Source of the DNA: Roseburia_C sp031555935
GTDB lineage: Bacteria > Bacillota > Clostridia > Lachnospirales > Lachnospiraceae
Assembly (NCBI GenBank): GCA_031555935.1
Contig: JAVBTX010000009.1
Location: 9,105-73,104 of the forward strand
Direction of reading: 5' to 3'
Length of the DNA: 64,000 nt
A program made the position numbers and the translations under genes. Under the pieces are notes generated by a model. The model saw only the letters and a list, made by a program, of their open reading frames with translations, was not told where the DNA came from and did not search any database. Each line of letters starts with the position of its first letter. The first letter of the stretch is position 1. Positions 27,142 through 34,858 of this stretch are shown in pieces.

Positions 27142-28158
27142 TTAGCTTTCATATCCGTTCGGATTATTTTTCTGCCATCTCCAGGAATCAGCACACATTT
27201 CACGAATGCCGTACTTTGCTTCCCAGCCTAATTCTTCTTTTGCTTTGGCTGCATCGGAATAGCAGGTTGCGATATCGCCAGGACGTCTTTCTTTGATTGC
27301 ATATGGAATTTCGATACCATTTGCTTCTTCAAAGTTTTTCACAATATCTAATACGCTGTAGCCATGACCAGTTCCTAAGTTATAGACACAAAGTCCAGCT
27401 TTTGCTTCGATTTTCTTTAATGCTTTGACATGACCATCTGCCAAATCAACTACATGGATGTAATCTCTGACACCAGTTCCGTCTGGAGTATCATAATCAT
27501 CACCGAAGACACCAAGTTCTTTTAATTTACCAACTGCCACCTGAGTGATATATGGCATTAAGTTGTTCGGGATGCCATTTGGATTCTCACCCATCGTTCC
27601 CGACTGATGTGCACCAATCGGATTGAAATAGCGCAGAATAATGACATTCCATTCTGGGTCAGCTTTCTGAATATCCATTAAAATCTGCTCTAACATGGAC
27701 TTGGTCCAACCGTATGGATTGGTACACTGTCCCTTTGGACACTCTTCCGTAATCGGAATCATTGCTGGGTCACCATAGATGGTTGCTGAGGATGAGAAGA
27801 TGATATTTTTACATCCATTCTGACGCATCACATCAACTAAGGTCAAGGTTCCAGCTATATTGTTGTTATAATATTCCCAAGGTTTTGCAACTGATTCACC
27901 AACTGCCTTTAAACCGGCAAAATGGATACAGCTCTCAATGCTCTCCTTCTGGAATACTTCATTCAATATATCACGGTCTAAGATGTCACCTTTATAAAAG
28001 GTTACTTTCTTTCCGGTTAATGACTCTACTCTTTCCAAGGATTTCTCACTTGAATTCGATAGATTATCTAAGATTACCACTTCATATCCAGCATTTAATA
28101 ATTCTACACATGTGTGGCTTCCAATGTAGCCAGCTCCGCCAGTAACTAAAATTGACAT
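27142..28158 (-). CDS. galE: UDP-glucose 4-epimerase
   Basis: 338 residues from the ATG at 28158, chosen because AGGAG lies 8-9 nt before it; the upstream ATGs overlap that site. Motifs: GGAGYIGSHTCVEL (NAD-binding), catalytic Tyr-Lys in NPYGWTKSM, and SSSATIYGDP for the active-site Ser/Thr. It interconverts UDP-glucose and UDP-galactose. Divergent from an AraC-type regulator with which it may be co-regulated. Confidence 0.95.
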   Translation of the reverse strand: MSILVTGGAGYIGSHTCVELLNAGYEVVILDNLSNSSEKSLERVESLTGKKVTFYKGDILDRDILNEVFQKESIESCIHFAGLKAVGESVAKPWEYYNNNIAGTLTLVDVMRQNGCKNIIFSSSATIYGDPAMIPITEECPKGQCTNPYGWTKSMLEQILMDIQKADPEWNVIILRYFNPIGAHQSGTMGENPNGIPNNLMPYITQVAVGKLKELGVFGDDYDTPDGTGVRDYIHVVDLADGHVKALKKIEAKAGLCVYNLGTGHGYSVLDIVKNFEEANGIEIPYAIKERRPGDIATCYSDAAKAKEELGWEAKYGIREMCADSWRWQKNNPNGYES

Positions 28159-28222
28159 ATCACGCATCTCCTTTTCTTGTCTCATAATGATTTTTTCTTA
28201 TTTTAACACTTCCTACTTTTTT

Positions 28223-28311
28223 AGTATAGCTTTTTTAGCATTTCCATAACAGCACTAAATGTTTGCGATATATGTAATTATGTTGCACAGTTTCTTTTTT
28301 TTGATTATAAT
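28223..28311. promoter_or_regulatory. Divergent galE / AraC promoter region
   Basis: Plus strand TTGCAC (28283-28288), N17, TATAAT (28306-28311) drives the AraC gene. Minus strand TATACT (28223-28228), with a poor -35, is a candidate for galE. The plus promoter is strong; the other is tentative. Confidence 0.6.
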
Positions 28312-28333
28312 AGCTACAAAGGATGGGTTAAAA

Positions 28334-29164
28334 ATGGAACACAAATATAAGAATTCATATAAAAACACAAAAAAAGAATTAGTTTCCCTTGCGGTCTATA
28401 ATACAGGTTTTCAGAAGTGTGAATCTGGCTACCAATGGGGACCGGGTATCCGTGACCATTACCTGATTCACCATATTATTAGCGGTAAGGGCTATTATCA
28501 AGTTGGCGGCGCGACCTATGAATTACAGGCTGGTGATACGTTTTTGGTCTACCCACAAACGGAGGTGACTTATTATGCCGATAGCATCCTCCCTTGGGAA
28601 TATACCTGGGTGGGTTTTAACGGCAGCGATGCGGCAATTATTTTAAAAGCGACGGATTTTTCCAAGGAGCATCCCATGATTGCGACTGGGCCGACCAGCG
28701 ACAATATTCGTAAGCATTTGCTAGGCATTTACGACGCCAGCGGCAATGCTTTTGTTGATTCCGTTGAAATGACCGGTCGACTTTACCGAACGCTCGCTCT
28801 TTTTATGAAAAATTCCACCAATAGCGACCAGTTAAATACTTCTGGCAGCTATGTTCAGACTGCAATTGCATATATTTCGGCAAACTACTCCTATCCGATT
28901 ACGATTGAGGATATTGCCAAATATGTTGGTGTCAGCCGCAGCCACTTATTCCGTTCTTTTGAAACGGTATTAAAACAATCACCAAAAGAATATCTGACGA
29001 TGTTTCGAATTAAACAGGCCTGCTATCTATTGGAGCATTCTTCACTGTCTATCACGGCCATTGCTAATTCAGTTGGCTTTGATAATAGTTTATACTTTTC
29101 AAAAACGTTTCATAAAATGAAAGGGGTGGCGCCGAGAGATTATCGGCAGAGGGAACATAAATAA
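28334..29164 (+). CDS. AraC-family transcription regulator
   Basis: 276 residues from ATG at 28334, since the start codons at 28259-28280 lie upstream of or inside the promoter. AAAGGATGGG precedes the chosen ATG. The N-terminal cupin-like AraC ligand domain (about 20-140) is followed by two helix-turn-helix motifs (SYPITIEDIAKYVGVSRSHLFR, about 191-212, and SSLSITAIANSVGFDNSLYFSKTF). Architecture and the arabinose/raffinose-type domain suggest a sugar-responsive regulator, likely for galE or a linked gene; direct evidence is absent. Confidence 0.85.
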   Translation: MEHKYKNSYKNTKKELVSLAVYNTGFQKCESGYQWGPGIRDHYLIHHIISGKGYYQVGGATYELQAGDTFLVYPQTEVTYYADSILPWEYTWVGFNGSDAAIILKATDFSKEHPMIATGPTSDNIRKHLLGIYDASGNAFVDSVEMTGRLYRTLALFMKNSTNSDQLNTSGSYVQTAIAYISANYSYPITIEDIAKYVGVSRSHLFRSFETVLKQSPKEYLTMFRIKQACYLLEHSSLSITAIANSVGFDNSLYFSKTFHKMKGVAPRDYRQREHK

Positions 29165-29170
29165 GGAGCT

Positions 29171-30160
29171 TTAATCCTTTTTATTACACTTATCCAGAAA
29201 TGAAAAAATCGTTCCATAATACATCTCTGGGTCTTTATCCTGCACCTGAGCATGTCCAGCACCATCTACCAATAGAATTTCTTTCTCGCAATTAGCCGCC
29301 TGATATAGCTCATCTGCCATTTCCACTGGAATAAAAGCATCCTCCGTCCCATGAATAAATAGAATTGGCACTTGACTCTCTTTCACTGCATTTAACGCTG
29401 ACGCTTTTTTAATATTATAGCCACCTCGTAACTGCAACACCAAATTGGCTCCGTCAAGAATCGGGAAGCCCGGAAGATGAAACCATTCCTTAATCTGCTT
29501 TTGAAAAATTGCATAAACATCCGTATAAGCACTGTCCGAAACAACTGCCCGGACCTGCTCCGGCAAATCCTCACCGGTCATCATCAAGGCACAAGCCGCT
29601 CCCATTGATTGCCCATGAATCACAATCTGAGCCTCGGCATCCTGAGCAAGAATGTAATCAAGCCACAACTGATTGTCAATTCGGTCCGTCCAGCCCATAC
29701 CGATAAAATCGCCTTCACTCTCGCCACTGCACCGCATATCTGGACACACAATCTGATAGCCCCTCTGATAATACTGATAGGCAATTGGATATAATTCCTC
29801 CTTCCAGCCGGTATAACCATGCAGCAACAAGACCCATTTATGATTCTCGCCCGCTTGATAAAACACTTGCCCAATTAACTGATATCCATCTGCTGTTGTT
29901 ACCGCAAGCTTCTCCGTATCTACCCACGTTAACCATTCATTCATTTCACTCTTAGCGCTAGCCTTGTTCTGGGCAATATCATCTGTATGTACCAAGGCTT
30001 CTATACTCTGTTCGGTAATTTCGCCAAATGCTTCGGTCTTCTCCATTACAGATGGAACCAAGGCTAGGTCTATTAAAATATTGCAAATTGCAAAATATAT
30101 GATTACTAATAATATTCCCACAATTGCAAGAATTGTAAACAGTCGTTTTCTCTTTTGCAT
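29171..30160 (-). CDS. Membrane-anchored alpha/beta hydrolase
   Basis: 329 residues. One N-terminal transmembrane segment (LFTILAIVGILLVIIYFAICN, about 7-27) and an outward-facing alpha/beta-hydrolase domain with VLLLHGYTG (oxyanion), nucleophile GQSMGA, GTEDAFIPVE (acid) and GAGHAQ (His). No family beyond lipase/esterase-like hydrolases is recognised. The downstream AraC gene ends 6 bp away, so the two genes converge. Confidence 0.85.
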   Translation of the reverse strand: MQKRKRLFTILAIVGILLVIIYFAICNILIDLALVPSVMEKTEAFGEITEQSIEALVHTDDIAQNKASAKSEMNEWLTWVDTEKLAVTTADGYQLIGQVFYQAGENHKWVLLLHGYTGWKEELYPIAYQYYQRGYQIVCPDMRCSGESEGDFIGMGWTDRIDNQLWLDYILAQDAEAQIVIHGQSMGAACALMMTGEDLPEQVRAVVSDSAYTDVYAIFQKQIKEWFHLPGFPILDGANLVLQLRGGYNIKKASALNAVKESQVPILFIHGTEDAFIPVEMADELYQAANCEKEILLVDGAGHAQVQDKDPEMYYGTIFSFLDKCNKKD

Positions 30161-30281
30161 AATTATTTCCGCTCATTTCAATAAGTATTCTTTACCTATC
30201 GTAACATTAAAATCACTATATATCTACTTGTAAATTTATGTAAATTTACTACCAATTTATTTTCATTTTTTTCATTAAAAA

Positions 30282-30311
30282 AGCCCCTATAATCTTCGAA
30301 TTATAAGGGCT
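30282..30311 (-). terminator. Terminator of infC-rpmI-rplT
   Basis: AGCCCCTATAAT/ATTATAAGGGCT stem (one bulge) with an A-run at 30276-30282, i.e. a T-tail on the minus strand. It ends the operon 11 bp after the rplT stop. Confidence 0.85.
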
Positions 30312-30321
30312 TGTCCTTTAT

Positions 30322-30678
30322 TTAAGCTACTTTCGCTTTCGCCAATTCTGCCAATGTTGCAAATCCTTCTGCATCATTTACAGCCATTTCAGCTAACATT
30401 TTACGGTTCATTTCGATGCCTGCTAATTTCAGACCATACATAAATTTGCTGTATGAAAGTCCGTTTAATCTTGCAGCAGCATTGATACGTGCAATCCATA
30501 ACTGTCTGAACTGTCTTTTTCTTTCTTTTCTACCTGCATAAGAACTTGTTAAGGCTCTCATAACAGACTGTTTTGCTACGCGGTACTGTTTTGATCTTGC
30601 GCCTCTGTATCCTTTTGCTAATTTTAATGTTCTATTATGTCTTTTTTTAGCGCCTAATCCGCCTTTTACTCTTGCCAT
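30322..30678 (-). CDS. rplT: 50S ribosomal protein L20
   Basis: 118 residues. Typical MARVKGG, RHNRTLKLAKGYRGARSKQYRVAKQSVMRA and the C-terminal ALAEMAVNDAEGF-like portion. It is both a 23S rRNA assembly protein and, in Firmicutes, the repressor of this operon through the infC leader. 24 bp after rpmI. Confidence 0.98.
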   Translation of the reverse strand: MARVKGGLGAKKRHNRTLKLAKGYRGARSKQYRVAKQSVMRALTSSYAGRKERKRQFRQLWIARINAAARLNGLSYSKFMYGLKLAGIEMNRKMLAEMAVNDAEGFATLAELAKAKVA

Positions 30679-30702
30679 GATTTCATCCTCCTTAACCTAT
30701 TC

Positions 30703-30900
30703 TTATAAATATGGTAATACCTTCTTCATGCTCTTAACGTTAGAAGCATCTACAAGTCCAGCTTTTCTAAGCTGTCTCTTATTCTTGGTTGTCTTCTTCG
30801 TTAAGATATGTCTTCTGTAAGCTTTATTTCTTTTTAATTTTCCTGTTCCTGTTGCTTTAAAACGCTTTGCAGCTGCTTTGTTTGTTTTCTGTTTTGGCAT
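30703..30900 (-). CDS. rpmI: 50S ribosomal protein L35
   Basis: 65 residues, MPKQKTNKAAAKRFKATGTGKLKRNKAYRRH and KKTTKNKRQLR, the usual basic L35 sequence. AGGAGG is upstream. Lies between infC and rplT. Confidence 0.98.
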   Translation of the reverse strand: MPKQKTNKAAAKRFKATGTGKLKRNKAYRRHILTKKTTKNKRQLRKAGLVDASNVKSMKKVLPYL

Positions 30901-30918
30901 GATATATTCCTCCTTAAA

Positions 30919-31431
30919 TTAATTGATTTTTTTCTCTGTCAACACAATGCTGATGCTTCTTCCTTCCAGCTTTGGTGTTTTTTCCACTACTGCTATATCT
31001 GCTAACTGTTTTGCAAAATCATCTAGGATGTGCCTACTACTTTGCATATGTGCCATTTCTCGACCGCGGAAACGTAAGGTTATTTTCACTTTATCACCTT
31101 TGGTAAGAAATTTTCTAGCAGCATTCATTTTGGTATTCAAGTCGTTCGAATCGATATTTGGTGACATACGGATTTCTTTGAGTTCAACAGTTTTCTGTTT
31201 TTTCTTGGCTTCTTTTTCTTTTCTTGCCAGCTCATATCTGTATTTACCGTAATCAATTATCTTGCATACCGGTGGCTTTGCAGTTGGAGCAATCTTGACT
31301 AAATCAAGTTCTGCGTCCTGTGCGAGCTTTAAAGCATCTTTTACTGGCATTACTCCAAGCTGTTCTCCGTCTTCACCTACCAGGCGGACTTCCTTATCTC
31401 TGATTTGTTCATTGATCATTAAATCGCTAAT
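30919..31431 (-). CDS. infC: Translation initiation factor IF-3 (ATT start)
   Basis: 170 residues from ATT at 31431, which lies 9 nt after GGAGG; the first ATG (31419) would be 21 nt away. An ATT start is the rule for infC because IF3 discriminates against it and so limits its own synthesis. The protein begins M(I)SDLMINEQIRDKEVRLVG. The linker and IF3-C domain contain YGKYRYELARKEKEAKKKQ and REMAHMQSS. It prevents 70S formation and checks initiator tRNA pairing. Confidence 0.93.
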   Translation of the reverse strand: MSDLMINEQIRDKEVRLVGEDGEQLGVMPVKDALKLAQDAELDLVKIAPTAKPPVCKIIDYGKYRYELARKEKEAKKKQKTVELKEIRMSPNIDSNDLNTKMNAARKFLTKGDKVKITLRFRGREMAHMQSSRHILDDFAKQLADIAVVEKTPKLEGRSISIVLTEKKIN

Positions 31432-31615
31432 GGTCGTGCACCTCCAAAATATAATATAAAAAAAGTGGATAGACAGACTATCCACTTCATCATTTGCTTA
31501 CACTTAATGATTGTTTAAGACGCTTAGTCGCTTAATGCGCTAAGGTGAGAGTGGATACTCTACTTTGTTTATTCACAACTCTGATATAATAACATACACT
31601 GATTCATTCCGTCAA
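31432..31615 (-). promoter_or_regulatory. L20-type leader: promoter, antiterminator and terminator of infC operon
   Basis: Promoter TTGACG (31610-31615), 18-bp spacer, TATTAT (31586-31591) on the minus strand. Before the infC site lies a hairpin AGTGGATAG/CTATCCACT (31464-31486) followed by seven T residues. Further 5' in the RNA a TATCCACT segment (31550-31557) can pair with AGTGGATA and so form an antiterminator. This is the arrangement known for L20 leaders in Firmicutes, where L20 binding favours the terminator. Confidence 0.8.
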
Positions 31616-31628
31616 TACTTTTTTTAAC

Positions 31629-33431
31629 TTATGGTTCAGAACTTATGTCACGATTCTCATCTGTTTCCGGCACCTGCTCCGATTCATTAACTACCTTCAC
31701 TTCAAAATCAACAATTAAATTTGCCGAATCATTGCCCTCTATATAATTCACGGTTAATGTATCGTTTGGATTTAAGTAAATCAACTGCTCATTGTCAGCA
31801 AATTTTTGTCTGTAGAGCTTTCCATCGTCGCCGCCAAGATAGACAAACGTATTTCCATCAATATCAATATACTGAATCTCTTGAATGGTAAATGTCGTCT
31901 GGCTAACTTCTCCGATTGGTTCCTCTGGCTCATTAGTATCTGCCGTCAAATCCTCCGGCTCGGTTTCAACATTGGTGCCAATCAATTTGCGGTATTTTGC
32001 AAAGCAATCCTCTAGTTCAGTCGCAGTGGTTACCTTATTATAGGATTCAACATTCACCATTGCATATAATTTGACAATGCCGCTGGCATCTTTTAACACC
32101 ATGACATAGGTTGGCTGTCCATCGACATTAACCAGTGATGGGAAGGAGGCCCGATAACCCTTTTCCTGCACTTCACCTTCGGCCGCCGCCATCGCTGAGC
32201 TTTCATCCGCACCGGAAATCACATAATAATGTGCCTCAGAAGTCCGTTCATTGACTAAAATAAAACCGATGTTGGAAGCATCATCATTGACCGAAGTTAC
32301 ACCAGTATAAATCCAAATATCACCTTCTTTGGCGATATATCCATAGTCTGGTGCGTAAGTCTCTTCCTCCTCTTCTTCATCAGAGGAATGATTTACTTGA
32401 ACCGTCTCAGTACATTTTTTACATCCTTTTTTACCGAAGATGCTGTTCCAGAAACCATTTGACAACTGACCATACCAATTGTACTGTTCAACGAGCAGAT
32501 TGCCGTCAAAGACATCGTCTACCCAGACCGGAATCTCTGACACATCGTAATATTCACAACTGCCATCAGTCGGATTGCAGACAATCGCACCGGCAATCGT
32601 CTCACCACCAAATACACCGATGGTATATTTATAAACACTTGCTACATAAAATGGTTTTCCTTGTTCGTCCACTTCAAAATGGATATTGCCAAATATTTTT
32701 GTCGGATATTTACTTCTTAAATGACGGTGTAAATCCTTGGCAAAATATGCGGACGGAACATAATACATGTTTTCTTCAAATGCTACATAGTCGGCATTTT
32801 GTCTAACTGGGTCAACCTTGACATATCCAGGTACCCCATCATCCTTATTGCCCATGTATTTAAAAAATCCAGCATAATTCAAAGCCGATACCTTAACTGG
32901 TAAACCATTTAAATCAATCTGCGTATAATCTGCCGATACATTGTACTGACTGACTACCTCGGATAAGCCACCAATTTCTCGATTACCAAGTAAAATCGCA
33001 CTGTCCGTATCCATCAGCGCAATTTTATTTAAGGCCGAAGACTGGTCGATATCCTCCGTAAAATTATATTCCTCGACTGACAATATCGATGAATATGCTG
33101 AAGCATGAAACATCTTTGAACCAATTATTCCTAATATCAATAAAACTAATAACAGACCGCCAGCGATGCTTAAATAGATGTATTCCACCTTACCCGTCCG
33201 CTGATATGCCGTATGACGGAACTTAAAATTCAAGGACACACGGCGCAGCATACAAAACAGCCATCCCGGTAAAAAGCATACAAAGATTAAATACAGCCAC
33301 AAGCCCACTGAATGAATATTAATTGCTGGTAGTAGCAGATAATACATCAGCGCAACCCACAACAGCCAAATTACACTCATCACTACAAGACTTGTTCCCC
33401 CATTGTCATTACTTTTATATTTTTTAGACAT
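31629..33431 (-). CDS. Uncharacterised multispan membrane-anchored protein
   Basis: 600 residues. Three N-terminal transmembrane helices (about 14-34, 40-60 and 86-108), then a large extracellular-type domain (about 115-560) containing a GCKKC pair (345-350 region) and an acidic EEEEEETY patch. Two related segments (each with IWIYTG/VNxxxx repeats) suggest internal duplication. No recognised enzyme motif. Its promoter TTGCAT-N16-TATAAT is at 33465-33492 (with extended TGC). Function unknown. Confidence 0.75.
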   Translation of the reverse strand: MSKKYKSNDNGGTSLVVMSVIWLLWVALMYYLLLPAINIHSVGLWLYLIFVCFLPGWLFCMLRRVSLNFKFRHTAYQRTGKVEYIYLSIAGGLLLVLLILGIIGSKMFHASAYSSILSVEEYNFTEDIDQSSALNKIALMDTDSAILLGNREIGGLSEVVSQYNVSADYTQIDLNGLPVKVSALNYAGFFKYMGNKDDGVPGYVKVDPVRQNADYVAFEENMYYVPSAYFAKDLHRHLRSKYPTKIFGNIHFEVDEQGKPFYVASVYKYTIGVFGGETIAGAIVCNPTDGSCEYYDVSEIPVWVDDVFDGNLLVEQYNWYGQLSNGFWNSIFGKKGCKKCTETVQVNHSSDEEEEEETYAPDYGYIAKEGDIWIYTGVTSVNDDASNIGFILVNERTSEAHYYVISGADESSAMAAAEGEVQEKGYRASFPSLVNVDGQPTYVMVLKDASGIVKLYAMVNVESYNKVTTATELEDCFAKYRKLIGTNVETEPEDLTADTNEPEEPIGEVSQTTFTIQEIQYIDIDGNTFVYLGGDDGKLYRQKFADNEQLIYLNPNDTLTVNYIEGNDSANLIVDFEVKVVNESEQVPETDENRDISSEP

Positions 33432-33464
33432 TTTAAACCTCCCGTGTACTATTGTAATAACACA

Positions 33465-33492
33465 ATTATAGCATAAGTCTTTGATGATGCAA
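33465..33492 (-). promoter_or_regulatory. Promoter of the 600-residue membrane protein
   Basis: Minus strand TTGCAT (33487-33492), 16 bp, TATAAT (33465-33470) with an extended TG upstream of the -10. Confidence 0.65.
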
Positions 33493-33560
33493 GTTTTTTT
33501 TATATTTTCTTTTCTTATGCTATACTGTTAATAAAGATGATATCGGAAAGGACTTTTCTC

Positions 33561-34412
33561 ATGACTGACAACCGCCTAATCGACCTACATGTTCATTCCT
33601 CTTTTTCGGATGGCACCTGTACCCCTTCACAGCTTGTTGAACTAGCTGATGCAAAGGGAATTGCTGCCATCGCACTAACTGACCACGACTCAGTATCTGG
33701 CGTTGCCGAAGCGATGGATATGGCCAAAAAATATAATCTTGAAGTAATTCCCGGTGTTGAGCTTTCTTGTGACTATGATGGCCGAGAGGTTCATATGCTA
33801 GGCTATTATATCAACCCTGATGACGCCAAATTTCGTGAACAATTAGAACGTTTTTGCAGCGTTCGTAACCAGCGCAATGAACAAATGGTGGCTCTGCTAG
33901 CAGCGGAAGGCTTCGATATTTCTTATCAACAACTGTTATGTGAAAATAAGGACAGTGTCATTACTCGTGCCAATATTGCTCGCTTTTTAGTTGACCACGG
34001 TATGGTCAAGGATTTAAATACCGTATTTACAAAATATTTAGGTGATGATTGCCGATGTTTTGTCCCACGTGAAAAAATCTCCCCGTTTCAAGCAATTGAA
34101 TTCATTCATCAAGCTGGTGGACTGGCTTTTTTAGCACATCCACTGCTCTATCGACTTAGCACTATGAATCTCCATCTTTTGACTCAGGATTTAAAAGCTG
34201 CTGGTCTCGATGGCATTGAAGCAATTTACTCGACTTATCAGCCCGGTGATGAGCGTAATATGAAAACGCTGGCAGGCAAATATGAGCTATTGATTTCCGG
34301 TGGTTCCGACTTTCACGGCAGTAACAAGCCTTATATCCAGCTTGGCAATGGAATGGGACGTCTCTATGTCCCTTATGAAGTCCTTGAAAAAATCAAAAGA
34401 TATATTCGTTAA
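33561..34412 (+). CDS. PHP-domain phosphoesterase
   Basis: 283 residues from ATG 33561 with GGAAAGGAC at 33545-33553; an earlier in-frame ATG (33537) has no ribosome site. Metal-binding motifs DLHVHSSFSDGT, DHDS, PGVELSC, AHP and GSDFHG are intact. This is the YciV/RNase AM-like type, seen to act on 3',5'-nucleoside bisphosphates or short RNAs in relatives. Divergent from the 600-residue membrane protein. Confidence 0.9.
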   Translation: MTDNRLIDLHVHSSFSDGTCTPSQLVELADAKGIAAIALTDHDSVSGVAEAMDMAKKYNLEVIPGVELSCDYDGREVHMLGYYINPDDAKFREQLERFCSVRNQRNEQMVALLAAEGFDISYQQLLCENKDSVITRANIARFLVDHGMVKDLNTVFTKYLGDDCRCFVPREKISPFQAIEFIHQAGGLAFLAHPLLYRLSTMNLHLLTQDLKAAGLDGIEAIYSTYQPGDERNMKTLAGKYELLISGGSDFHGSNKPYIQLGNGMGRLYVPYEVLEKIKRYIR

Positions 34413-34419
34413 ATTGAAA

Positions 34420-34466
34420 AACTGCCCTCAAAAGTTAGACCTAAAATCTATCTCGTGGGGGCAGTT
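34420..34466. repeat. Palindromic IS-end-like element B / terminator
   Basis: 47-bp palindrome AACTGCCC...GGGCAGTT with an inner AGTTAGA/TCTATCT pairing. It carries the same AAAAGTTAGAC core as element A (27042-27091). It lies 8 bp after the PHP stop and likely terminates it. Confidence 0.65.
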
Positions 34467-34486
34467 CGCTGTGTATAGTGATTCTC

Positions 34487-34690
34487 TTATAGGTAGTCAC
34501 GTTTCTTGTAGTTGTCGTTAAAACTCATTGCTGCTTTTGTGTAACCAGTTGTGTGATACGATATGCTGCCTTTTGTCTGTAAATCCTCACAAGCCTCTTG
34601 GAAAATCGAGTCAAAACCATTGCTGTTTCGTTTCTTTGTTTCCTGTTCCTGCTCTTCCCGTTCTTTTTGACGAGCTTTTGCATCAACCAT
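34487..34690 (-). CDS. Small hypothetical protein (possibly 5'-truncated)
   Basis: 67 residues, highly charged N-terminal half (VDAKARQKEREEQEQETKKR) then FDSIFQEACEDLQTKGSIS. No ribosome site lies before its ATG. The same frame is open about 115 bases further upstream (to about 34804), reading ...GGIVAAYGYEALLKVPSVI without any ATG/GTG/TTG, so this may be a pseudogene or a gene with an unusual start. AAGGAGG is present at 34756-34762 but its spacing to any start in this frame is poor. Confidence 0.35.
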   Translation of the reverse strand: MVDAKARQKEREEQEQETKKRNSNGFDSIFQEACEDLQTKGSISYHTTGYTKAAMSFNDNYKKRDYL

Positions 34691-34858
34691 AGCTGTAATA
34701 ACAATTACCGATGGAACCTTGAGTAGTGCTTCATATCCGTATGCTGCGACAATCCCTCCTTGGATGCATATTTCTCTGGTTTCACTATTTATATCGGCTA
34801 CTTCTTGTGCTTACTTAACCCCTAACATACAACATTTTGTGTTTTTTGATTTTGCAGA

